This document shows, piece by piece, positions 44,440 through 51,954 of a stretch of 64,000 nt of DNA. The notes under the pieces are model-generated. The model did not search any database. It saw only the letters and a program-made list of their open reading frames with translations, and had not been told where the DNA came from. Source of the stretch: Thalassotalea ponticola. GTDB taxonomy: Bacteria > Pseudomonadota > Gammaproteobacteria > Enterobacterales > Alteromonadaceae. The stretch is taken from contig NZ_CP166871.1 of NCBI RefSeq assembly GCF_041379045.1, positions 1,054,001-1,118,000 of the forward strand, written 5' to 3'. Every line of letters begins with the position of its first letter. Within the stretch, counting starts at the first letter, position 1. The position numbers and the translations under genes are program-made.

Positions 44440-46404
44440 TTAAGGTGAGCAAATTGCCGGAAAATATTTGTCAATATCAGGTTTATAATGACTGCAGAGC
44501 TTTTCTTTCATGAAATGTTTAGGAGCCTTTCCGTCATAGTCATCAAATACAGAAATATGTCGCTCTGTTATATCAACTATAACAAATTGATTTAACTCGG
44601 GTATTAAGGCCAGTTGCCAGTTCTTGTATAAAATAGAACGGTGTATTTTTCCAAGTATCTCTTGGTAAGATTCTTCTTTAACAACAGAGTGTCCTTGCTC
44701 GTTTACAGTATAGTGGCCAATAGAGTTATAAATGACACTTTTAACATCGATATCACTATTGTTGAGTGACTTCATCGGTAAAGAAGACTCGACATAAATA
44801 TAATTTTCTTCTGAGTCTATTGAAGAGACTATTGGTAGTAATCGACCTTCGGTTTGTTCGATTTCTATATCCACTTGTTTGGCGATGGTGGGAATAATAT
44901 CGAGATTCGAAAATAAGCCATTATGAATTTTGCTCTTACTGACGCTTTGTCCTTTTTCATATTTAGCAAAAGCTAGCAAAATCTGTGATTGGCTATGGTC
45001 GAGGACGTTAGTTCCATGGCCATGAGAAGTTGATTTTATATATTCTACATTTGTCGTCATCTTATCTTTATCTAGAGCAAAACTCTCTCCATGGTCAGAC
45101 ACGACATAAACGAGCGCATTGTCCAAGTAGCCCTTGCTATTTAATTTATTCATTAAGTCAGCAAATTGATTATCTACTTGAGGTAGTAAAGATTGATACA
45201 TAAAGTGTGTGTGATTGCCTTGCCATAGATCTTCGTTAACCTCGATAAAATTTTGAGATGTATATGGCCAATGCAACATACAAAAATGAATAGCTAAAAA
45301 GTTTGCTTGAGTCGGAGATAATTGCTCTAGAGCTGCGTCATTAAAGCTGTCGGGTTCAAAAGTCCTACCAACAGCGCGATTCATGTTGATAAATGGCAGG
45401 AAGTAATATCCAAATCGAGTATTGGTGAGAATGTTTAAAATTGGAAGATCGGAAGCGCTGTTTATTAAATTGTCTGTTATACCAAGTTTGGGGCCAACTA
45501 TATTGTCGAAACCATAGCTTGTATCTATGCTGTTAAACCGTCTTTCATCTAATGCCCAAGTGGTGTTATACCCCTCATTTTTAATAGTATTTATGAAAGG
45601 TATATTTTTATTTACTAAATTATCTGGAGTTAGATTGAACCGCCCTCCATGTGAAATTGGATATTGGCTTTTCAGCAAGCTTAACCAAGAAACATAAGTT
45701 CTTGGGAATACGGTATAAGTTTTGTCAAAGACTTCAGCACTTGTGAGAAACTTATTTAGGTTAGGTAATAAATTGTGTTTGAACCCTTTGTGAGCTAGGT
45801 GATCCGGCCTTAATGCATCTACACCTATGATGATGATATTGGGTGTTTTATCTGATTTGAATTTGTTTTCTGGCGTATAAAAAAATGGAGGGGTCAAAAA
45901 CAAACAGAGTAACGCACACCAAATAATAGCTTGTCTTTTAGTGTGATATTTATAAACGTTATAAACGAATAAAACGAGAATTGTTGTTGTTAAAAATGTA
46001 ATAAGCGGAATAGAAGATAGCCAAGAAGTGCGCAGTATACCCAAAAGTGACGTGGGACTAACGTAAGCGTTAACGGCCAATACAGTCAGAAAATGAAGAG
46101 AACAAATATTAAACCAAACGAGTGTTTTAGCCGAATCATCAGAAAGTTTATTGAAAAAACACTTACAAGAAACCGTAATGACATATGCCCAAACTACATT
46201 AATGACTATAAATAGTGTAACAAAAATAATGACTTCTATGATAACTGCAAAATTAATGAGGTTCAGCACTTTTTCATTCGACAAAAGAGTCAGTATGGAA
46301 AAGTTTGATATGGGCTGTAATGAGCTTCTAAATGCTAAACAGCACACACTAAACAAGGCTATAAGAGCCAAGGTACGGAAAAATGTTCTTTTAATTGTTA
46401 TCAT
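44440..46404 (-). CDS. Membrane-anchored sulfatase-fold enzyme (phosphoglycerol/phosphoethanolamine transferase-like)
   Basis: This protein of 654 residues has five N-terminal membrane helices (residues 1-175) and a periplasmic alkaline-phosphatase/sulfatase domain. Metal-site motifs are NIIIIGVDALRPDHL near residue 190 and VVSDHGESFAL near residue 405. The expected nucleophile position holds threonine (FPRTYVSWLSLL), as in LtaS/EptA-type transferases, rather than the Cys/Ser of true sulfatases. It therefore probably transfers a phospho-substituent to a surface glycan or lipid; sulfatase activity is unlikely. It overlaps the small gene upstream by 14 bp. Confidence 0.78.
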   Translation of the reverse strand: MITIKRTFFRTLALIALFSVCCLAFRSSLQPISNFSILTLLSNEKVLNLINFAVIIEVIIFVTLFIVINVVWAYVITVSCKCFFNKLSDDSAKTLVWFNICSLHFLTVLAVNAYVSPTSLLGILRTSWLSSIPLITFLTTTILVLFVYNVYKYHTKRQAIIWCALLCLFLTPPFFYTPENKFKSDKTPNIIIIGVDALRPDHLAHKGFKHNLLPNLNKFLTSAEVFDKTYTVFPRTYVSWLSLLKSQYPISHGGRFNLTPDNLVNKNIPFINTIKNEGYNTTWALDERRFNSIDTSYGFDNIVGPKLGITDNLINSASDLPILNILTNTRFGYYFLPFINMNRAVGRTFEPDSFNDAALEQLSPTQANFLAIHFCMLHWPYTSQNFIEVNEDLWQGNHTHFMYQSLLPQVDNQFADLMNKLNSKGYLDNALVYVVSDHGESFALDKDKMTTNVEYIKSTSHGHGTNVLDHSQSQILLAFAKYEKGQSVSKSKIHNGLFSNLDIIPTIAKQVDIEIEQTEGRLLPIVSSIDSEENYIYVESSLPMKSLNNSDIDVKSVIYNSIGHYTVNEQGHSVVKEESYQEILGKIHRSILYKNWQLALIPELNQFVIVDITERHISVFDDYDGKAPKHFMKEKLCSHYKPDIDKYFPAICSP

Positions 46405-46684
46405 TTTTACTCACTACTGATTTACTATTTGTAGACGATTCTTTGTTATCTTTATCTTTAGGTATTACAAACTTTTCAAATTCCGAAATCAGCTTACTCT
46501 CCTCTCGTGATGAAGGCCATTGACCTGATTTTATATATCGTTGTGCTGCAATATTTAATTCATCTTCGTCCTGAAAAATGGTCTCTTTAAAGGCGTAGTC
46601 CTGATAACCCAAATAAATTATCGGTCCCCAGATAATTGCCAATAGCGCAGTCAACAACGCTTTGTGAAAGTTTTTTTGACTCAT
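46391..46684 (-). CDS. Small single-helix membrane protein, first gene of the glycan operon
   Basis: This protein of 97 residues has one membrane helix near the N-terminus (ALLTALLAIIWGPIIYLGY) and a polar Ser/Lys/Asn-rich tail ending in SKNDNN. No family recognised. The ribosome-binding site AAGGAG is strong, and this is the first gene of the seven-gene minus-strand operon. It faces the flp gene across 322 bp, so the two operons share an upstream region. Confidence 0.65.
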   Translation of the reverse strand: MSQKNFHKALLTALLAIIWGPIIYLGYQDYAFKETIFQDEDELNIAAQRYIKSGQWPSSREESKLISEFEKFVIPKDKDNKESSTNSKSVVSKNDNN

Positions 46685-46855
46685 TACCGTATCTCCTTAC
46701 TTAGTAATACTCCGCCTAGCTTTAATCACATTGATAACGAATCTTAAAAAATAAGTTCAAGAAATTTTGGCTAGGTCATTATTCTTTTAGTGATCCTAGA
46801 TTAGTTATGGATGGGCATTTTTGGCAATTACAGGGACGTATTTGTTCTAAACTTC

Positions 46856-46890
46856 GCAATTTCGTGTCAAACAATGCAATTTCGTGTTAA
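46856..46890. promoter_or_regulatory. 20-bp-period direct repeat between the glycan and Tad operons
   Basis: GCAATTTCGTGT occurs at 46856-46867 and again at 46876-46887, and both copies continue with YAA (CAA, then TAA). The period of 20 bp is about two helical turns, so both copies face the same side of the DNA. This is the usual look of a tandem activator-binding site. It lies 117 bp before flp and 172 bp from the start of the glycan operon. The rest of the 322-bp region (46685-47006) holds no gene. Confidence 0.6.
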
Positions 46891-46948
46891 GCGAAACCCA
46901 AATTAGCCTCTAGTCTTAATCTGTCACTGTGCAAAAACAGTAACATTT

Positions 46949-46976
46949 GAACAGCAAGGATTGGTGCTTGCTGTTC
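46949..46976 (+). promoter_or_regulatory. Perfect hairpin in the flp leader
   Basis: GAACAGCAAG (46949-46958) pairs with CTTGCTGTTC (46967-46976) around an 8-nt loop, 30 bp before the flp ATG. The following tail (TTATTTG) is too poor in T for a firm terminator. It may protect the abundant pilin mRNA, bind a protein or act as an attenuator. Confidence 0.5.
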
Positions 46977-47006
46977 TTATTTGAATTAATTTCAGGAGAT
47001 GAATAG

Positions 47007-47198
47007 ATGAATACTTTCAAAAAGTTAATGAAGGACTTTATTGAAGATGAGAGCGGTTTAACAACAGTTGAGTACGCAATAGCTGGAGCGCTAGTTGCAG
47101 GATCATTGGTTGTTGCATTTACTCAATTGGGGCAGGCAGTAGGCTCAACAATTAGTTGTTTAACAAGTGCTGTAGGTGGCGGTTCTACAAACTGTTAA
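47007..47198 (+). CDS. flp: Flp/Fap-type pilin (type IVb)
   Basis: This is the major pilin subunit, 63 residues. The short leader ends at Gly17, followed by LTTVEY with Glu at +5 and Tyr at +6, the G-x4-E-Y cleavage motif of Flp pilins. A hydrophobic helix (AIAGALVAGSLVVAFTQLG) then drives assembly. The mature C-terminus is small and has two cysteines (SCLTSAVGGGSTNC) that could form a disulfide, which is unusual for a Flp pilin. A strong GGAG site is present. It is the first gene of the Tad locus. Confidence 0.95.
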   Translation: MNTFKKLMKDFIEDESGLTTVEYAIAGALVAGSLVVAFTQLGQAVGSTISCLTSAVGGGSTNC

Positions 47199-47232
47199 TC
47201 AGTGTATAGCTTACTAACTACGGTGCGTGGTG

Positions 47233-47799
47233 ATGCTCGATTACGTAAAGTTAGCGATGATGTCAGTCATATTGCTAGTGTTTTTAATATCGTTTTATAC
47301 GGATTTACGTTTTCGACGCATCCCAAACATCTTATGCATCGCTGCACTTTTTGTGGGGCTTGTGTTGCAATTCGTCTATAACGGTATATCTGGACTGGTA
47401 GACGGATTACTTTGCGTTGGGCTGGCTTTTCTAATCCTTTTTCCGTTTTTTGCATTACGGGTTCTCGGCGCAGGAGATGTCAAATTGATGATCGCTGTTG
47501 CCAGTATGATGAACACCGAATTCTTCTTATTGACGCTTGGTTATGGCATGGTCGTTGGTTTTTTTACCAGCGTACTGTTCGCTCTGTATAAACTGGGGTT
47601 CAAAAAATTGATAGCGATAATTCGTCATTACTTACGCTGTTTGTATTTGAGACAGTTTATTTTGAGTAACGATAATGGCCTTATGAAGCTTAAGGTGCCT
47701 TATGCACCCGCGTTGGCTCTTGGTTGGGTAATTGCTTGTAGTCAAAACGAAGAAGTATTGTTTTTAGTATCCGCATTTCGTTATCAGGTGGGAATTTAA
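47233..47799 (+). CDS. tadV: Flp prepilin peptidase (TadV/CpaA)
   Basis: This membrane aspartic protease of 188 residues cleaves the Flp leader. The two catalytic aspartates are in YTDLRFRRIPN near residue 25 and in the GAGDVKLM (GxGD) motif near residue 80. About five membrane helices are present. As in other TadV/CpaA proteins, the methyltransferase domain of PilD is absent. GTG codons at 47227 and 47230 precede the ATG chosen. It lies between flp and the AAA+ ATPase gene. Confidence 0.92.
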   Translation: MLDYVKLAMMSVILLVFLISFYTDLRFRRIPNILCIAALFVGLVLQFVYNGISGLVDGLLCVGLAFLILFPFFALRVLGAGDVKLMIAVASMMNTEFFLLTLGYGMVVGFFTSVLFALYKLGFKKLIAIIRHYLRCLYLRQFILSNDNGLMKLKVPYAPALALGWVIACSQNEEVLFLVSAFRYQVGI

Positions 47800-47801
47800 T
47801 T

Positions 47802-49343
47802 ATGGGGCTGTTTAATTTCGGTAGGAAAAAGGAACTAAAAATTGAGGAGCCTAAGGCTATGACTCATGCCGCCGAAAATCAGTCTGATGTTCAGGTGGAG
47901 ACAATGCCTGAAAGCTCTGAATCTGAAAGTAAAGGAACTGAATCTGAACCTAATGCAGATATTTCGTTATTTCAACACATCAGTAGCAGTGAAGTTCAGC
48001 AAGAAACGTCGCCATTATTTGAAAGCTTTCAAGAAACTAAAATCGTAGATAATTCGAACAGTAAATTAGTTCATTTAGCGCACTTAGCTCCTCGCCCAAA
48101 AGACATCAGTGATACCGGTTTATCCGAAAAAGTATTACTTGAAATATTAATAAAGGCTCTTTATAGCAATGGCGTTTGTACAATTCGAGAACTGGCAAAG
48201 TTTACCTGTCTTGCTGGCGGTATTCTGCAAACATTGATTGATATAGCTAAGCAAAAAAAATTAGTAGAGAATCATCAGGTTCAAAATAACCAAATGCGTT
48301 TCGGCTTAAGTCATATTGGTGAATTATCCGCTGAAAAAATGCTGGCCAAAGCAGGTTATCAGGGACCCGCACCCGTACCGTTGAATCAGTATGCGCAAAT
48401 CGCGGTTAAGCAATCGAGCCGTAATCACCTAGTAACGAAAGAGTTGCTGATGAAGGTGTTTTCTAATTTAACCTTTTCTGATGAGTTATTGGAAAAAGTT
48501 GGCCCCTCACTAAATTCATTTAAACCCGTACTTATATACGGTGCTCCGGGTACAGGTAAAAGTTATTTCTGTCGTCACCTAAATTTGGTTTTTGGAGATA
48601 CGGTACTAATTCCTTATTCGATCGAAGTCAATGGTGAAATCATCAGGATTTATGATCCTGAAATTCATCAGAAAGTGCCTGTCGAGCCTGCTGAGCCTGA
48701 AAACGGCGTATTGAGTTTAACCCAAGGATTTGACCCTCGCTGGGTATTGTGTCAGCGACCGTTAATTGTTACCGGTGGTGAACTTGATGCAGAAATGCTC
48801 GAAGTGCGATTTGATCCGCAAAATAAAACCTATAAAGCGCCACTGCAGTTAAAAGCTAATAACGGCATTTTGCTACTTGACGACCTTGGTCGTCAAAGAA
48901 TAACGCCTAAACAACTGTTTAACAGATGGATAGTACCATTAGAGGAAAGAAGAGACTTCTTATCTTTGCAATCGGGGGCTCACTTTGAAATTCCATTTGA
49001 ACTGATTATGTTGTTTTCTACCAACCTTTCTCCAACCGATTTGGTTGATGATGCCTTTTTGCGCCGTCTGGGCTACAAAATTCAATTCGAAGAACTTGCT
49101 GAATCTCATTATCGACAAATTTGGGAGCAAGAGTGTGAAAAGTTTGGATTGGTGGGTAATAGCGATGTTTTTGAATACCTTGTTAATCAATTACACAAAA
49201 CCCACGGTAAGCCTTATCTACCATGTTATCCAAGAGATTTACTATCCATTATAAGTGATCAGGTCAAATACAAGGGGCTCAAAAATGACGTTAATTGCGA
49301 ACTGTTAAATTTTGCCTGGACAAGCTATTTCGTTAGCGAATAA
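47802..49343 (+). CDS. AAA+ (MoxR-like) ATPase of the Tad locus
   Basis: This protein of 513 residues has an acidic low-complexity N-terminus (residues 15-75, SESESKGTESEP-type), a winged-helix-like segment (residues 105-175, with LLEILIKALYSNGVCTIREL) and a C-terminal AAA+ domain. Walker A is YGAPGTGKSYF near residue 248, Walker B GILLLDDLGRQ near residue 355, then a sensor region (LIMLFSTNLSPTDLVDDAFLRRLGYKI) with an arginine finger candidate. No such ATPase is part of the standard Tad set (TadA is the assembly motor). It starts 2 bp after tadV and lies before rcpC, so it is firmly inside the operon. Its role is unknown; remodelling of the pilus machine or control of expression are options. 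Confidence 0.8.
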   Translation: MGLFNFGRKKELKIEEPKAMTHAAENQSDVQVETMPESSESESKGTESEPNADISLFQHISSSEVQQETSPLFESFQETKIVDNSNSKLVHLAHLAPRPKDISDTGLSEKVLLEILIKALYSNGVCTIRELAKFTCLAGGILQTLIDIAKQKKLVENHQVQNNQMRFGLSHIGELSAEKMLAKAGYQGPAPVPLNQYAQIAVKQSSRNHLVTKELLMKVFSNLTFSDELLEKVGPSLNSFKPVLIYGAPGTGKSYFCRHLNLVFGDTVLIPYSIEVNGEIIRIYDPEIHQKVPVEPAEPENGVLSLTQGFDPRWVLCQRPLIVTGGELDAEMLEVRFDPQNKTYKAPLQLKANNGILLLDDLGRQRITPKQLFNRWIVPLEERRDFLSLQSGAHFEIPFELIMLFSTNLSPTDLVDDAFLRRLGYKIQFEELAESHYRQIWEQECEKFGLVGNSDVFEYLVNQLHKTHGKPYLPCYPRDLLSIISDQVKYKGLKNDVNCELLNFAWTSYFVSE

Positions 49344-49366
49344 CGATAATAATTGGGAGCAAACAA

Positions 49367-50170
49367 ATGAACAAGAATGTATTGATATTTATATTACTAT
49401 CCCTAGCTTTTGGAATTGCTGCGGTGTTTATTGCCCAAGATTGGTTGGATGCGAACAAAGTAGGAAATAGTGAAGAGGGTAAGAAGGCGGCAGTCGTCGT
49501 TACTTCAGCGTTGCCTGTGGGAACCATTATTGAAGCGAAGCACGTAAAAACTATGCAAGTGTCGGAAAAACTCCTGTCGGAAAAAAGCTTTACTAAAACT
49601 GAAGACGTCATTGGCTTAGTTGTTAAGAGTCAGCTTTATCCTAATGACATAGTTCGCAATGAGCGTGTTGCCGAGAAAGGGGCAGGTAGTGCATTAGCAA
49701 GCCTTATTGCCCCAAATATGCGTGCGATTAGTATTCGTGTAAATGATGTGGTTGGTGTTTCGGGCTTTATTCTGCCCGGAAATCGCGTTGATGTTTTGAT
49801 GACTTCGAACCGCACTGGAACAGTACAAACAGAAGTTGTTTTGGAAAATATTAAGATTTTAGCGATTGACCAGCGAGCTTCATCAGATGAAAACAAACCA
49901 ACGATAGTCAGAGCCGTTACTGTCGAAGTTGACTTAATGCAGGCAGAAGTTTTACTGAGCTCAAGAAACCAAGGGAGTTTGCAATTGGCATTGCGTAATC
50001 CAAATGATGAATCGCGCACTATTATCGCGAGTGATCCAGAGCCCGTTAAAGCTGAAGCAGAGATAGAGCAACCAGTAGAAACAGAAAAAGTTATAGCTGC
50101 AGTAGATTCTCGTAGAAAAGTCGAGGTGATAAAGGGAGTTAAACGAGAAACGGTGCAAACCACCAATTAA
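49367..50170 (+). CDS. cpaB: Tad pilus assembly protein RcpC/CpaB
   Basis: This periplasmic protein of 267 residues has an N-terminal membrane helix or signal (NVLIFILLSLAFGIAAVFI). A SAF-type domain (residues 40-105, ALPVGTIIEAKHVKTM) is followed by the RcpC/CpaB core with MRAISIRVNDVVGVSGFILPGNRVDVLMT near residues 120-150. The family stabilises the outer-membrane secretin of Tad systems. The C-terminus is acidic then basic. A GGAG site precedes the ATG, and the secretin gene follows at 19 bp. Confidence 0.93.
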   Translation: MNKNVLIFILLSLAFGIAAVFIAQDWLDANKVGNSEEGKKAAVVVTSALPVGTIIEAKHVKTMQVSEKLLSEKSFTKTEDVIGLVVKSQLYPNDIVRNERVAEKGAGSALASLIAPNMRAISIRVNDVVGVSGFILPGNRVDVLMTSNRTGTVQTEVVLENIKILAIDQRASSDENKPTIVRAVTVEVDLMQAEVLLSSRNQGSLQLALRNPNDESRTIIASDPEPVKAEAEIEQPVETEKVIAAVDSRRKVEVIKGVKRETVQTTN

Positions 50171-50189
50171 TTAAGTTAGGACTATAACA

Positions 50190-51662
50190 ATGAATATAAA
50201 ACTAATCGTAGTGCCGTTTATTATGCTGACATTAAGTGTTTTTCTAGCAGAACAAGCGTATGCTGGCGGACCATTTAAGAAAGACGGTGATGTCGTCACT
50301 GTGCCCATTTTTAAATCAGATAGCCTGAGAGTCAAAGGTGATATTCAACGTATTTCAATTGGCAATCCAAATGTTGCCGATATTTTGATTTTGCGAAGTG
50401 ATGAATTGTATATCTTGGGTAAAGCATTGGGTACCACAAATGTCATGCTTTGGGACGAAAACGACAAGCTTATAGATGTTATCAATTTACAAGTTACACA
50501 TGATCTCAATAGCTTAAGAAAAAAATTCCATTACTACCTGCCAAGTGAAGAAATAGGCGTTGAAAGCTCGCAGGGGCAACTTGTGTTAAGTGGACAGTCT
50601 TCGTCTCTTGCAAAGATGGATCAAGCGGTGGAATTGGCCCGAGCATACGCTGAATCAGCAAAAAGTATTGGTGGTAAAAAAAGTGAAGTCCTCAACATGT
50701 TGAGCGTCGGTGGTGGTCACCAAGTGATGTTGGAAGTCACCGTAGCCGAAGTGCAAAGCGAAATTGCGAGAAAATTAGATTCAAAAATGTTGCTGACCTT
50801 TGACGGTTCAGATGGCTATGGCGGTGTGATCAGTGGTGGTGACTTTTGGGATGCCTTAAACGTGGGGCCTGCTCTGAGCAAAGGCTTCTTTGGTACTTAC
50901 CTTGATGGTGACATGTTATTTCAATTTGCTTTTGATGTTGCCAAGCAACATGGCCTTGCGAAGATTCTTGCCGAACCAAACATTACCGCACTAAGTGGGC
51001 AAAAGGCTGAATTTTTATCAGGTGGAGAATTTCCCATTCCTGTTCCGGGGGGAAGTAATAACGGCACAACAATTCAATATCGTGATTTTGGTGTCGGGGT
51101 AAGCTTTGTACCAACCGTGTTAGATTCAGGAAAAATTAATTTAAACCTAAATGTGTTAGTGAGTGAATTAAGTACCGCAGCCGCAGTACAACTCGTTCCT
51201 GATGGCACAAGCTCACGCTTTAATATTCCCTCTATCGTCAAACGTTCAACGTCTACAACCGTTGAACTAGGCGACGGACAAACTATTGCTATTGGCGGTT
51301 TGATCAGCGACACCTTAAGAGAAACCGTCGATAAGATTCCCGGGCTTGGTGATATTCCGATTCTTGGTCAGTTGTTTAAAAGTCAACAGTTCCAAAAATC
51401 ACAAACCGAGTTGGTCATTATGGTAACACCTCGTCTAGTTCGCCCGTTTAATAAGAAGAGGGTTGTACTGCCCACGGACGGTTTTGTTCCAGCTAACGAT
51501 TTGGAGTTTTACTTATTAGGTAAAATGACAGACAAGAAACAGCCCGAAAGCTTAGATGTAGCGCCAAATGAAATGGAATATAGCAGTAATGATGTGTTGC
51601 CAGATAACGGTGGTACACAATCATCTTATGGTCATGAAATTCAAACAGAGGAAGGAAAATAA
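50190..51662 (+). CDS. cpaC: Tad secretin RcpA/CpaC
   Basis: This protein of 490 residues forms the outer-membrane pore for the Flp pilus. A signal peptide (cleavage near AYAGG) is followed by the N-terminal BON/secretin-N region (VKGDIQRISIGNPNVADI near residue 50). The secretin core is residues 190-430, with EVTVAEV, the VPGG-containing loop (SGGEFPIPVPGG) and the terminal GLGDIPILGQLFKS plus ELVIMVTPRLVRP. The C-terminal tail is Ser/Asn rich. Its stop overlaps the start of the lipoprotein gene by 1 bp. Confidence 0.95.
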   Translation: MNIKLIVVPFIMLTLSVFLAEQAYAGGPFKKDGDVVTVPIFKSDSLRVKGDIQRISIGNPNVADILILRSDELYILGKALGTTNVMLWDENDKLIDVINLQVTHDLNSLRKKFHYYLPSEEIGVESSQGQLVLSGQSSSLAKMDQAVELARAYAESAKSIGGKKSEVLNMLSVGGGHQVMLEVTVAEVQSEIARKLDSKMLLTFDGSDGYGGVISGGDFWDALNVGPALSKGFFGTYLDGDMLFQFAFDVAKQHGLAKILAEPNITALSGQKAEFLSGGEFPIPVPGGSNNGTTIQYRDFGVGVSFVPTVLDSGKINLNLNVLVSELSTAAAVQLVPDGTSSRFNIPSIVKRSTSTTVELGDGQTIAIGGLISDTLRETVDKIPGLGDIPILGQLFKSQQFQKSQTELVIMVTPRLVRPFNKKRVVLPTDGFVPANDLEFYLLGKMTDKKQPESLDVAPNEMEYSSNDVLPDNGGTQSSYGHEIQTEEGK

Positions 51663-51922
51663 TGAAAAATATCCTTATCTTGTTGTTAAGCGCAACCCTA
51701 TTTAGTGGCTGCAGCACCGTACCTGAATATCCTATTTCCGGTACCTACGCAAAAATTAATGAAATGCAAATTCTTGACCCAATGGCGCCTGATAATAACA
51801 ACGGTATCGTCAATGAGCTAGATGGAAATTATGGTAAGAAAGCAATGAATGCTTATAAAGAATCAACCTACACATCCAAAGAAGGGCGGACCAATACTAG
51901 TGCAAAAGAGGTTGGCAACTAG
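51662..51922 (+). CDS. Small lipoprotein of the Tad locus
   Basis: This lipoprotein of 86 residues has a signal peptide ending in FSGC (Cys17). The mature part is short, polar and without a recognised domain. The second residue after the cysteine is Thr, not Asp, so sorting to the outer membrane is expected. The ATG overlaps the secretin stop by 1 bp, indicating translational coupling. It may act as a pilotin or partner of the secretin, in the place of RcpB in other Tad loci (inference). Confidence 0.75.
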   Translation: MKNILILLLSATLFSGCSTVPEYPISGTYAKINEMQILDPMAPDNNNGIVNELDGNYGKKAMNAYKESTYTSKEGRTNTSAKEVGN

Positions 51923-51954
51923 TTGATAATGAGAGAAATATTTGATCGAGGTGA

